DNA of 64,000 nt from contig JAFISE010000117.1 of NCBI GenBank assembly GCA_022560025.1, positions 1 through 64,000 on the forward strand, written 5' to 3'. Position numbers and translations under genes: made by a program. Numbering within the stretch: position 1 is the first letter of the stretch; every line of letters begins with the position of its first letter. The DNA comes from Stagonosporopsis chrysanthemi (Eukaryota > Ascomycota > Dothideomycetes > Pleosporales > Didymellaceae). The notes beneath the pieces are model-generated. The model saw only the letters and a program-made list of their open reading frames with translations. It was not told where the DNA came from and did no database searches. This document shows positions 48,112 through 58,072 of this stretch, in pieces.

Positions 48112-48272
48112 GGCGAGGTGTCGACGTGTTGCGGCGTTCTCGGAGGTGACACGCCTCGGTGGGGAAGCGACGACCGCGCCCGTGCGTCTTGCTCGAACTT
48201 TTTTGTGGCAGCCAACTTTGCACGCCGCACGCACCAGTCGCACCAGTCGCTACAGCCACATTTTTGCGCAAC
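48112..48272. promoter_or_regulatory. 161 bp bidirectional promoter between Ind1 and Bfr2
   Basis: The two ATGs face away across only 161 bp, so both promoters must overlap. It contains a 9 bp tandem repeat (CACCAGTCG twice, near 48231-48250) close to the BFR2 start. Confidence 0.6.
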
Positions 48273-49824
48273 ATGGCCAAATCCAAGCTCAAAGGTCAGC
48301 CGTCTGGTGTTTTCTTCAGATTTGTCGAACTAAACTTTGCTAGACTTCGACCCCGAGTCACTGCTCGACCCTGCGCCCAGCTCGAGCGAAGACGAGCGCT
48401 CAGACGCCGATATCTCCGATGAAGAGGAGGATGTCAATGCGGGGCGCGAGCACTACGAGAAGGTTGGCAAGAGCAAGCTGAGGAAACAAGAGACGAAGCC
48501 ACTAGGCAAGCAGTATGCAGGCAAGAGCGTCAGCCGCGATGACCTCGAGAACAGCGACAGCGACAATCCATTCGCAAAAGGCTTTGACGAGATAGACAGC
48601 GAGGAGGACGATGAGGATGAGGATGGCGATGACGAGGACGACAGCCTTAGCGGTGACGAAGAGGCAGAATTTTCAGAGGGCCTCAACGCCTTGATTGACG
48701 GCGATGTTGGCTCAGACGAGGACGAGGAGAGTGGCAGCGAGGACGTAGACATGGATGGCGAGGAGAACAACGAAGACGAAGAGAGTGAGGCAGAAGAGCA
48801 GGAGGACTCGGACGACAACGAGTCTGGCGACGACGCCAAGTCAGGAGCAGCCGCAGTACGCGACTTGATGAAGGATGCAAAGTCCATAACATCCACACTC
48901 GCCGCTGGGGCGCAGTCAGACGTTGCAAAGGGCCAGGCTGTAAAGACGCAGCGCAAGACTTTCGACACCCTGCTCAACTCGCGCATTCGACTGCAGAAAG
49001 CGCTCATCACGACAAACTCTATGATTGCCGAGCAGCACAAGGACGCGACAGCGCCCGACGCCACTGTTTCGGCCGCCGAGGCTGCGGCGCTCACGCTGCT
49101 GAACAACCTCACTGATCTCCGCATCTCACTCGAGGAGTCGCGAACCGGCGAGAAGCGCAAACGCACGACCTTCGATGCCAACATTTCTTCCAGCGACATC
49201 TGGTCATCGATACGCAGCACGGAGAAGGCGGCGCTGCCCCACAGAAAGGCTGTGCTGGAGCGATGGTCCAACAAGACCAAAGCAACGACTGTCACAAACA
49301 ACAAGGCACGCCTCAACGCATCGGCACAGCAGACAATCACCGAGGTGCTCGACTCTCAGCTCACCTCGTCGCACCTGGTCACTCGCACGCAAACACCACG
49401 CTCCTGTGCACCGCTGCAATCCGCCCACAAGGGCGCCCAGCCCGATGCCGCCATCTACGACGACGCCGACTTCTACGGACTGCTCCTCAAGGAGCTGCTC
49501 GAGCAGCGTTCTGCCGACGTCAACGCCAATGGCACCTCCGAGTTCGTTGTGCAGGCACCATGGCAAGTAGCAAGGGAAGCCAAGACGAAGAAGGTAGTCG
49601 ACACAAAAGCTAGCAAGGGCAGAAGATTACGGTACACGGTGCAGGAGAAGCTCCAGAACTTCATGGCTCCCGAGGATCGTGGGGAGTGGGAAGAGAGGCA
49701 GCGAGATGAGCTATTTGGCAGTCTGTTCGGCAAGCGGTTGAGGCTTGGCGAGGAGGATGTCGAGAGCGAAGCCGAGAGCGAGGGAGATGCCGAGGAGGCA
49801 GGGCTTATGTTGTTTAGGAGCTAG
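48273..49824 (+). CDS. BFR2: Bfr2/AATF (Traube) ribosome-biogenesis protein
   Basis: Two exons, 48273-48294 and 48344-49824 (49 bp intron), give 500 residues. Exon 1 codes MAKSKLKD and continues FDPESLLDPAPSSSEDE, a typical start for the family. A long acidic tract of Asp/Glu/Ser covers about residues 20-180, followed by the AATF/Che-1 domain (RKTFDTLLNSRIRLQKALIT, DLRISLEESR, WSNKTKATTVTNNKARLNAS) and the TRAUB domain near the C-terminus (DDADFYGLLLKELLEQRS, KVVDTKASKGRRLRYTVQEKLQNFMAPED, WEERQRDELFGSLFGKRL). Bfr2 acts in the nucleolus in early 18S rRNA processing as part of the small-subunit processome. It is head-to-head with the Ind1 gene. Confidence 0.94.
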
Positions 49825-50188
49825 GAGCTGCCGCCTTCAGCAGCTCGTGATCTGAATGAAATTGATAATCGTCTGGTTCCGTTTGCGACTGTGCCGGCGT
49901 TTGCTTGATGCAATCAGACCCCGACGTGCTTCGGCTTGCTCGACATCTCCATCCCGAAAACCTCCGGGTCGCAAGCGAGTTCTAACTGAGTTTTTTGTCA
50001 TCGCAGCAGCATTGTAAATCTACTGAGTTGTGGACTTGCGAACCCTTTGCTTGACATGTGTGACTTCTGTAATCTCAAGTCTTCTTGAGTGATTTAAGTG
50101 AATACTGTTCACAAAGGGAGATCGCACAATCGTCCAAGGTCGACCTCGCACTTCGCGGCAACCCAAGACCGAGAACGCCGACGTCAAA
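49825..50188. other. Intergenic region downstream of BFR2
   Basis: Ordinary unique-looking sequence that separates BFR2 from the inverted-repeat element. No gene is seen. Confidence 0.4.
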
Positions 50189-51295
50189 GCTCCTCTCTCG
50201 GAAGACAGAAATAGTGGCCGATAAGGCCATCTTTTCACAGCGCAATTGCTCCACAACCATAATAGATTAATTTGTTCTGAGTAGACAGATTAAAAGAAAA
50301 TTACTAGTATTTACTTGCCCTGCCTTTGTATACATTTTCAATATTGTAGAGGCGTTAAGGATATCTATTAACTGTAGCGTTAATCTTAGCTCGTAATAGT
50401 CTCTTCTACACCTAGTAAAAGCAAGCAATACCTGCAAATTCAAGGCATAACGCTTATTGTAGAACAACCTTTTAAGTACAGAGGTCTAAGTCTCTAATAT
50501 TAAGAAGTCTAGAGACTTAGAGGGTGCTATTATATAGCTTCTCCTATTGTAATCTATCTACTTTAAAGTGCAGGCACTCTTGTAAGCAGAGTTATAGTCT
50601 TAATAGAGTATCTACTTTCTTTTACATTACAAGAGCTTAGATTTAAGAGCTAAGAGGATATAGGTACAGTATACCTTACTATTTATCTTTCTATTTAAGT
50701 TAAGTCTCTTATAAGGCAGTACCTATGCAAAGCTGTAACTTAAAACTATAAAAATGTAAGAACAAGCCCAGTTCTTCAAGCCCACCTTACACCACCCGAC
50801 AACTACCCGACTCAGATCCGTCTTCCAACTGCTCCTCGGTACAGTCTTCCCCGAGCTTCCAGGTATAAGAGGGGAAGCCTCTACAGAGTTCAGATAGATA
50901 GTTTTGAAGTATCCTTTCGTACAAGACCTATAGGAATAGAGATTCGTCCAGTGTAGCTATCCCGGTGCTCCCATACACCTCGTAGTGGATACCTATGCCT
51001 TCCGGACCCCTCTAGCATCCTGTGTCGATACAGCTGGGCGTTGTGGAGTATGCAGCTGCACAGGCTTCTCCTCATCTAACGGCACTAATTTACGTGAGAG
51101 TCTTAAATCTTTTTTGCAAACGCCTGAGGGGCATCTTAGATTGCATTGTAGCTTTAAAAATATATTAAAATAGGCTTGTAGAGCTGCTGTTCTGATGAAT
51201 ACTGTGAATTGCAGCACATGGTTGGGGCGCGTGAGCGCCAAAATGGTATAACCTCGGCCTTATCGGCCACTATTTCTGTCTTCCTAGAGCTCCTC
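50189..51295. mobile_element. Non-autonomous TIR element, about 1.1 kb, AT-rich interior
   Basis: A 27 bp sequence at 50201-50227 recurs as its exact reverse complement at 51257-51283. With one mismatch the match extends to 50196 and 51288, about 32 bp of terminal inverted repeat. Immediately outside lie identical direct repeats GCTCCTC at 50189-50195 and 51289-51295 (8 bp, AGCTCCTC, if the right end is trimmed by one base), which is what a target-site duplication looks like. The interior is strongly AT-rich from about 50250 to 50760 and again near 51100-51180, with a GC-richer middle. It has only short chance frames and no intact transposase, so it would be non-autonomous. The AT bias is compatible with repeat-induced point mutation. 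A 7-8 bp duplication suggests hAT-like, but the terminal bases are not diagnostic. Confidence 0.8.
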
Positions 51296-51384
51296 CAGAA
51301 GCCGCCGTCCAACGCTCGACACGAGCCCGCGATAAACGTCCCTTTGCTTTCAATTGCCCCTCCCCCCACCCTCCGCCGCCCAAA

Positions 51385-52224
51385 ATGAACACCATCTCGC
51401 CCCCGCCACAGTTCAAGCGCATCAGCGGCACAAAACGTTTCTTCGGCGTCGTCCTCGGCCTCGCAGGCGCCGCCGGCGCCAACGCGCTGCTCGGCTACTC
51501 CGTCTTCAGCTTCTACACGCGCAACACGACCTTCGTGCCCTACGACACCTCCTCTCCCGATCTGCTGTCGCCAACTCACACCGCGCATAACCCGCTCAAG
51601 AACGGCCCGGGGTGCATCGACCACGCGGTCAAGACCCTGCCGCTGCAAAAGTTCCGCGAGCGCTATGGGATCAAGGAGGGGGACAAGGTGCCTGTGGAGC
51701 GCCTGACGACGGATTTCTGCAGGGGCATCTGGAGCGGCATTGGGTTCCGCGTGCAGAGGAGGATAATGGAACGCAAGTACAGGGCGTTACCGGGGAGGGA
51801 GGATCATCTGTGGGATGTGAAGGCGTTGGAGAAGAGCGAATACCCCGTTGGAGAGAAGATTGCGGATCATTTTGAGGTCGTGGAGCATGCGCCCAACAAG
51901 GTACGTCTTGGGTGTTTTCCGGACTCGATTGGTCGCGAGCCGGGGACTGGGAGCGGTTGTTTGCTGACAATGGGCTAGGTTATCGTGCGTTGTGGTGACT
52001 CGCCGCTCATCCAGGAGCAGCGTGCGAGCGACGGGTTGTTTTCAATGGAGGTCAGCACGGATGAGAAGGCGGACACGGCGACGTTTCATCTGAAGAGTGT
52101 TTTTGTTAACACTACGCCTGAGGGCAAGGGCCTCGAGCCGCAGCCGTGGTCTATTCAGCTTTTGCACAGGTGGTATACGAAGCTGTGGATGGAGGGCGCG
52201 ACGAGGAAAATGTTGGCGCAGTAA
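51385..52224 (+). CDS. Conserved hypothetical protein with one N-terminal helix
   Basis: Two exons, 51385-51900 and 51979-52224 (78 bp intron, phase 0), give 253 residues. The start MNTISPPPQFKRISG leads to a probable helix at FFGVVLGLAGAAGANALLGY. The rest looks soluble: GCIDHAVKTLPLQKFRERYG, DFCRGIWSGIGFRVQRRIME, IADHFEVVEHAPNKVIVRCGDS, LFSMEVSTDEKADTATFHL and a C-terminus LLHRWYTKLWMEGATRKML. I do not recognise a characterised family. The intron splits NKVIV in frame, so the structure is sound. The transposon-like element ends only 90 bp upstream of the start codon, so part of the former promoter has been pushed away. Confidence 0.7.
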
Positions 52225-52796
52225 ACGACGCAGGTCACAAATGCAGGTCTGCCAGATCACGCGCAATGCTAATATATACAATCCGGTATCGCCAGTAGAG
52301 TTGGATCATCTCAACCAGTCTTTCCGCGAGAGTTCGACACGGCGATAGTCGAGCATTACAAGTCACAAATCTCCACTCTCAGAGCTCTGTCCATAAGTCC
52401 GAGCACCACAATTTCGTATACCCCGCAGAGAACGACCTGCTTGGCCCCTTCGAGACACCACGGAGCGCACACTCCGTACCTGACAGATACACATACATCG
52501 TCATGCGAGCTAGCCCCATCTCTCTATCCTTTACACCGAATGCAATCTAACACAGCCAATCACACGTCTGCCTCCACCACCTAGCTCCAGTCTTGTAAAT
52601 TAACCGGACTATGCAGCCGGTGTCAACCTCACTAAGATCTTCAACCTGACCCTCGTGCTCATCTAATGGCAGGCTTCAAATACAAGCGTTCCCGTCGTGG
52701 GAGTTGAATTTGGTTCAGCAGTCTTGACGGAGAATTGAGGGCCGTGGTGAAACAACCTGCCAAATCGATTGTCAGTCTTAAAGAACATCATCCAAG
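52225..52796. other. Intergenic region upstream of the CE2 esterase
   Basis: About 570 bp between two plus-strand genes; no gene or clear site is seen. Confidence 0.4.
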
Positions 52797-53879
52797 ATGT
52801 TCGTCTCGATCCTCTTCCTCGCCAGTCTAGTTACTGCCATCCCAGCACCAGCGCCTGCTGCAGCTGCTGGATACCGCTTCCTCGGGCGCGTCAACCCCGC
52901 GACCAAAGAGCTCACCTGGCCCGGTACCGGCGTCTCATTCACGTTCAAAGGCACCTCTGCGACCATCAGCCTGGCCAACATTGTCGGCGACAACAGCTTT
53001 GACCTTGTCATCGACGGCAAAGCACCCACACTCATCGGCAAGGTGACAAACACCACCATCACCACCCCCAAGCTCGCCAAAGGCACACACAGCGTCGTCC
53101 TCCGCCGCCGCTCCGAAACAGCTCTCGGCACCGTTTCCATCTCCACCGTCACAACCGACGGCTCCTTCGTTGCTGAAAAGCCGCTCAAACGCCAGATCGA
53201 AATCATCGGCGACAGCATCACCGTTGGCTACGGCCTGGACGGCACAAACCCGTGCACCAACAATGCTGCCGTGACTGACAACCCACGCACATACGGCGCC
53301 CTGGCCGCCAGCGCCCTGAACGCAGACTACCATGTGCTGGCCTGGAGCGGCAAAGGGCTGGTGCGCAACATCGCCTCCTCTGTGCCGGACACCAGCCCCG
53401 TGATCCCAGAGCTGTACACACGCTACGGCGCCAACGACGCCAGCAACTCCTACCCATTCCCGTCCTCGTGGTCCCCCAGCGCCGTCGTTATCAACCTCGG
53501 CACAAACGACTGGTCGTACCTCGCGTACACGGCGACGGGGGAGTCCTACGCCGCGCGCCCCGTGCTCAGCACTGCGTCGTTCGCCGACGCGCTGGTCACG
53601 TTTGTCACGCAGATCGCGAAGCGCTACCCGCAGGCCAAGTTCTTCCTGCTCAACAGCCCCTTGCTGAGCGATGGGTTTCCGACGGCGGCGGACGCGCAGA
53701 AGACGAATCAGACGAAAGCGGTGAACGACGCGGTGGGCAGGTTGGGCGGGAAGGCGGTGTTTGTCGATTGGCCGACTCAGGGAAGCGAGGCCGGTTGTGA
53801 TTATCATCCTAATGCGGCGACGCATGCGGCTGAGGGGAAGGTGTTGGCGGATGCGGTTCGGAAGGTGTTGAAGTGGTAA
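52797..53879 (+). CDS. Secreted SGNH esterase of carbohydrate esterase family 2 type
   Basis: Single exon, 360 residues, starting with a signal peptide (MFVSILFLASLVTAIPAPAP). An N-terminal beta-rich domain (GYRFLGRVNPATKELTWPGT, VSFTFKGTSATISLANI) precedes an SGNH hydrolase domain, the layout of CE2 enzymes. Catalytic residues visible: Ser140 in EIIGDSITVGYG, Asn in NLGTNDWS, and Asp335 with His337 in CDYHPN. Known CE2 enzymes remove acetyl groups from xylan and other sugars. That makes deacetylation of plant polymers likely (inference). CE2 members are usually active outside the cell, in line with the signal peptide. Confidence 0.88.
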   Translation: MFVSILFLASLVTAIPAPAPAAAAGYRFLGRVNPATKELTWPGTGVSFTFKGTSATISLANIVGDNSFDLVIDGKAPTLIGKVTNTTITTPKLAKGTHSVVLRRRSETALGTVSISTVTTDGSFVAEKPLKRQIEIIGDSITVGYGLDGTNPCTNNAAVTDNPRTYGALAASALNADYHVLAWSGKGLVRNIASSVPDTSPVIPELYTRYGANDASNSYPFPSSWSPSAVVINLGTNDWSYLAYTATGESYAARPVLSTASFADALVTFVTQIAKRYPQAKFFLLNSPLLSDGFPTAADAQKTNQTKAVNDAVGRLGGKAVFVDWPTQGSEAGCDYHPNAATHAAEGKVLADAVRKVLKW

Positions 53880-54115
53880 TAAGCTGATCAATGGCGATAT
53901 GGCTAGATGTTGGGATTGTTTGGAAGGCATGTGTTACCCCAGACTAGCTTTGCGAAGGCAGCAAGATGCACGATTTCTTGTTGAACCAAGTGTTTTCGGT
54001 GCTTCCCACGCTGAGACAAGCACTGGATGAATAGTTCCTGTTACCGCCGTCAAGACCTAGGCTAATGAGAGCACCCTTTTCCTGCGCTATACCGGGGCTT
54101 TAGGTGCTCCATACA

Positions 54116-54844
54116 TTACTCGCTCACATCCTTCAACTTCTCCAACAGTTGCTTCATACTACTCGCGTATAGATCAAATACACCAAAAACCTCCGTTACC
54201 GGATCATGCTCTTCGAAGTCCAGGTACGCCGTCTTGAACCCTGCTGCCCTCGCCGCTATCAGATCCCATGCATGTGCCGCGACAAACCATCTCTTCCCGT
54301 CCTCCTTCTCGCCCAACCCCTGCTTCGTCAAATGATCTTGCGCGCGCTCATACACCCTGACGTCCGGCTTAGCGACTTTCAGATCGTCGCAAGAGAGCAA
54401 ATGCGCTGCATCAAGCTCAATCTTCGCATTCCGGTAGTACGCCAACGAGGTCTCGACGCCGCCATTCGTAACGCCGTAGACATCCCACCCGGCCTCTCTC
54501 AGCCCGTCAAAACACTCCTTAAGCCCCTCGCGCGGCTCCATGCTCTTGAAAGCCTTCATCACGAACGCGATGTCATCGTCGCTCACTGCGCTGGCGGGAA
54601 GATCGACAATCAGACATGCGCGCCGGAAGGTCAGGCGAAGTACATCTGCGATTGGGTTGTACGACCCCGCGATAGAAACATATGTGAAGTCCCGCTGGGC
54701 GGCGTAGAACCATGCGAAGAAGAGCGTTTTGGGGTCGCTCTTGGCGGTTGAGAGCTTCGTGCCTAGCCGCTCCTGGATTGCGGCGATGGGGACGCCGAAG
54801 TCGAAACAGGTTCCGATCACGTCGAAGGAGGCTGAGAGTGTCAT
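54116..54844 (-). CDS. HAD-superfamily hydrolase (2-haloacid dehalogenase-like)
   Basis: Single exon, 242 residues. HAD motif I is FDVIGTCFD with nucleophile Asp8. Motif II lies in VYGVTNGG (Thr), and the motif III lysine in LKVAKPDVRVYERA. The last motif is FVAAHAWDLIAARAAGFKTAYLD, where haloacid dehalogenase-like proteins have a conserved HxWD. A helical cap with FAWFYAAQRDFTYVS sits between motifs I and II, as in type-II dehalogenases. The substrate may be a haloacid or a phosphate ester. The CE2 gene is convergent, 236 bp away; the paraoxonase-like gene is divergent, 367 bp away. Confidence 0.85.
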   Translation of the reverse strand: MTLSASFDVIGTCFDFGVPIAAIQERLGTKLSTAKSDPKTLFFAWFYAAQRDFTYVSIAGSYNPIADVLRLTFRRACLIVDLPASAVSDDDIAFVMKAFKSMEPREGLKECFDGLREAGWDVYGVTNGGVETSLAYYRNAKIELDAAHLLSCDDLKVAKPDVRVYERAQDHLTKQGLGEKEDGKRWFVAAHAWDLIAARAAGFKTAYLDFEEHDPVTEVFGVFDLYASSMKQLLEKLKDVSE

Positions 54845-55211
54845 CTGAAAGTAAGGTCCTTAATTGGTTTTTGGTTTCGACGTATTCTTGTGATCTGAAA
54901 TGGTTGTTCAGAGAGGTCTAGGCTGTGGTCGGCTGTACAGTTCTACATCAATTGTGTCTGTGACGTCAAAGGTTCTAGCCCCTCAATACATAGTGCGATT
55001 GTTTACCCTCGGTCATGAGAACCGTAGTATCAGATTTCGTGAGATAGCGAAACACCGATAGCGGAGAACCACCCCTACGCCCACGTGCTCGCCTAGAGGC
55101 TGATGCTGGCCTGACTGAGGCGTACTTATTTATTTCGCTCGCAAATAGTGCATCCCTTCAAAAACATAGTCTACTGGGTGCTGAATCTCTTCATCCTTAG
55201 GCAACGTCATA
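54845..55211. promoter_or_regulatory. Divergent promoter region of HAD and paraoxonase-like genes
   Basis: It is 367 bp between two start codons on opposite strands. An AT-rich stretch near 55125-55140 (CTTATTTATTTC) might serve as a TATA-like element for the plus-strand gene. Confidence 0.4.
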
Positions 55212-56444
55212 ATGCCATCTGTGGGAACAATCATATACTGCAGCGCCGTTGTGGCGTGGTCGGCTGCCATCTACCAGCTCCTTATCAAGGATATTCTTAC
55301 CGTCAGCCTTGGCATTGGTCGACAGATACAATCTCTGGACGAATTCCCATACGCGTGCCAGCGTATCGAGCATCCTCAGTTGGAAGCCTGTGAAGATCTC
55401 TGGCTTGATGAACAAGAGCGGGTTCTGTACGCAGCATGCGCCGGCACCAAGTCCAGGATGGCCTGGAATCCTGCCATCTCCCAGCTGGACGTAGCAGGCC
55501 GTAGACCAACCGGAAGCGAGTTCATCGCAATCGATATCGACTCCTTTGGCACCAACAACTTCTTCTCTTACCGGACTATCATGCCCAAGGGCTCTTTCGG
55601 CGCACGGGGTGATGCAATCCTCGACCTCGTAGGCTTCACCGGCGAACACATCGACGACTCGACCATCCGCTTCTACTTTCCCAATGTAGCGCCCTATCAC
55701 GGCGCTTACTTTGACGCGAAAGAGATAGGCGCCAATGCAACCGTCGAGGTATTCGAATTCAAGCGCGGAAACGACGAGATGAAACACCTGCGCACAATCC
55801 ACTCTCCCGCTGTCTGGTCCCCCAACCGCCCTGTCGCAGTCGGCAACGGAGATTTCCTCGTCACTAACGACCACGGCGTCAAAGTCGGGTGGCGGAAACA
55901 GCTCGAGCCGGTCATTGGCGGAGGCACAATTGCTTACTGCTCCTCGAACGCCGAATGCCACCCCGCCGTTCCACCCCCCGGTCTAGACATCAGGAAGAAC
56001 CTCAAGTTTCCCAACGGCCTGGCTAAAGGTCATGACGGCTTGATCTACGTCCCTAGCTCGGCAGATGGAACAGTGAAGGTTTTTGCGCTGCAGCCCAACC
56101 AGACTTTGACGCAACTGCATACCATCCGCGTTGGCATGCCACTGGACAATATCACCCCTGATAAGCGAGGTGATCTGTGGGTTCCTGGGTTCCCTAACAC
56201 GGGCCAGACGATGAAGGGCATGGCGAACCCGTATGAAGAGATCTCGCCGGCGACGGTATTTAGAATTCGAAGACTGGAAGGGAACGGGGAGGGGAAGCTA
56301 GAGTACGAGGTCAAGAAGGTCATTGAGGATAAGGAGGCGCGGAAGATCAACGGGGCAACGACAGTGGTTCATGATGTCAAGAGTAAGAGGTTGTTTGTGG
56401 GTGGTGCGGTTGCGCCTTTCTTGGTCATTTGTGAGCCGAAATAA
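55212..56444 (+). CDS. Paraoxonase/arylesterase-like six-bladed propeller protein
   Basis: Single exon, 410 residues. The N-terminal segment (MPSVGTIIYCSAVVAWSAAI) is a membrane anchor or signal. The rest fits the fungal serum paraoxonase/arylesterase family: ACEDLWLDEQERVLYAACAG, ILDLVGFTGEHIDDSTIRFYF, VGNGDFLVTNDHG, a LKFPNGLAKGHDGLIYVPSS blade, LDNITPDKRGDLWVPGFPN and a C-terminal KINGATTVVHDVKSKRLFVGG. Paraoxonases are calcium-dependent lactonases/esterases; Asn, Asp and His that would bind calcium fall in the ND and FPNG motifs, but I cannot assign each one. A lactonase role is inferred. Confidence 0.85.
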   Translation: MPSVGTIIYCSAVVAWSAAIYQLLIKDILTVSLGIGRQIQSLDEFPYACQRIEHPQLEACEDLWLDEQERVLYAACAGTKSRMAWNPAISQLDVAGRRPTGSEFIAIDIDSFGTNNFFSYRTIMPKGSFGARGDAILDLVGFTGEHIDDSTIRFYFPNVAPYHGAYFDAKEIGANATVEVFEFKRGNDEMKHLRTIHSPAVWSPNRPVAVGNGDFLVTNDHGVKVGWRKQLEPVIGGGTIAYCSSNAECHPAVPPPGLDIRKNLKFPNGLAKGHDGLIYVPSSADGTVKVFALQPNQTLTQLHTIRVGMPLDNITPDKRGDLWVPGFPNTGQTMKGMANPYEEISPATVFRIRRLEGNGEGKLEYEVKKVIEDKEARKINGATTVVHDVKSKRLFVGGAVAPFLVICEPK

Positions 56445-56654
56445 CGGCTAGATAAGGATGGTTTATGTTGCGGGCATCTGATGGGATATGCCATTTCGAC
56501 GAAAGAAGTAGAGAAATAGGAGATTGAGTCTAGATCTAGGAATCAACTGCTATCGCCAATCTATCTCTTGTGCACTCTGCACATGGTTGACGTGGTACTC
56601 TATACGCTTCTGATCGTCCAGCGACAGGCGCAAACGGCACCCGCTCACTCACCT

Positions 56655-56909
56655 TCATCTATGGACTGTGTCCAGCGGTGAAGAAGCCCTCCATCGCCTA
56701 GGCACATCTCCATCTGTAGCCAAAACCTTAAGCTGCCTTAGCATCCGGCCCTTCTCTTCGTCAAGGACCTGTATGCGCTTCAGGTCTCGTCGCTTACGGA
56801 CGTAGTGCCATAACCTCATCATCAGGGCGAACACAGCTCCAGCGGGCAGAGTGATGAGGAGGATAAGGGTCGTGCGGTGGGAAAAAGACGGCGGGTGAGT
56901 TCGTGTCAT
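56655..56909 (-). CDS. Possible small single-pass membrane protein
   Basis: An 84-residue frame begins MTRTHPPSFSHRTTLILLIT. It has one helix of about 20 residues (TLILLITLPAGAVFALMMRL), then a basic stop-transfer stretch HYVRKRRDLKR, and a short cytosolic tail (VLDEEKGRMLRQLKVLA). The layout is that of a real tail-region membrane protein, but no family is recognised and no expression signal was found. Confidence 0.4.
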   Translation of the reverse strand: MTRTHPPSFSHRTTLILLITLPAGAVFALMMRLWHYVRKRRDLKRIQVLDEEKGRMLRQLKVLATDGDVPRRWRASSPLDTVHR

Positions 56910-58072
56910 CTTGGGGTGTATTATGTAGTCTCGAAGCGTGGCTAGAATTCTTTTTGAATGAGGATAGAAATACTCGTCCGTTGCAAAAACATGCTAGTAA
57001 GAAGTGATAATACGAGTCTAGTAAAATAAAATTGAGGTTCGCTTGATCATTGCTGTAGTTGTCTAAACTACCACATTATCATTCATCTTGCTAGTGCTGT
57101 CCTCCAGTCCCCACCTAGTTTACCTTGACCGACGTAGAAAGCCATGTACTCGTGAGAGACCAAGTCCTCTGTCTGTATTTGCAAGCCGCGCCAGCTGCCC
57201 AATGATCATGAAGAAAGTACGCATCAGCTTGCTGTAGAATCACCCTGTACAAACTGTTTGTGGCTCACTTATGGCTAGAGACTTTGAAAGTTTCTTTCCC
57301 CAATTTTAGTCAATCGTGATTTACAGGTGGATTTCTCTCATGTGAAGACCCATAGTCGCACGGCAGCATGAGTAGTAGGAGGGGACGTTAAACAGACTTT
57401 CCACAGCCTGACCTGCAGACCACCGTGCCAGAAGAGACCGATTTTGATAGGCTGTGGAAGTAAACCAGCTGTCAAATAGATAATCAAAATAGCATTTGAT
57501 ACGGTTGGCAAGTACAATATAAGTGATATAAAATCCAGGGCCAGATCGCTTGATAACAAAACACCATCTCTTTATTGCGCTTCAGACGTAACCATCCAGG
57601 ACACATTCTCGATCTTGAAAGCTCACTTGAGACAGTGCGGCAACTTCGGACAGACAGACACAGTGGAACACAATGCGTGTATCACTTTGGGCGTGCGCTT
57701 GCCTGATCGCCGTTATGGAATACGTGCTCTACCGTGACACAGACGCTGATGACCAAGCATCTCACAAAGCCCATCGCCACCGTTTCTTGGCCAGATGTAT
57801 CGTTTGGATCGTTGTAACGTACGGTATTCATAATAGCCAGATGCAGTGCATCGCCTGTGATCCGAAGTGTAATGGAAGCTGAAGTCCCGGACCTGCTGGT
57901 TTAGGCAGCACGACTGCCAGAATCGAGACGAATCTCAGCTCGTGCTGATTGTACAAGCTAGCCAGTGATCACGGTCCGTCGCTGCTGCTACTATGGCGCG
58001 AAGCGTGCAGCGTTCGCTGATGTTGCATCGACCGCCCCAGCATCCACGATTTGGTGCATCCAACGCAGGGAG
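56910..58072. other. Intergenic region, about 1.2 kb
   Basis: An AT-richer stretch (56930-57540) with one 11 bp inverted repeat (57399-57409 and 57449-57459) and a TATAAAA at 57527. A possible 69-residue frame is listed separately. Otherwise no gene is seen. Confidence 0.4.
57673..57882 (+). CDS. Doubtful small ORF, possibly secreted
   Basis: A 69-residue frame starts MRVSLWACACLIAVMEYVLY, which could be a signal peptide, and ends with two cysteines in IACDPKCNGS. A TATAAAA lies about 140 bp upstream. Short length, no second support and no known family keep this tentative. Confidence 0.2.
   Translation: MRVSLWACACLIAVMEYVLYRDTDADDQASHKAHRHRFLARCIVWIVVTYGIHNSQMQCIACDPKCNGS

Noticed and set aside
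48453..49340. 295-residue minus-strand frame across BFR2
   Set aside because: It is a serine-rich antisense shadow of the acidic tract in BFR2.
50985..51173. 62-residue frame inside the inverted-repeat element as a transposase remnant
   Set aside because: It is too short and shows no transposase motif; only the element itself is supported.
57399..57459. 11 bp inverted repeat as a terminator or hairpin RNA
   Set aside because: The stem is short, the loop is about 39 bases, and nothing else supports an RNA gene.
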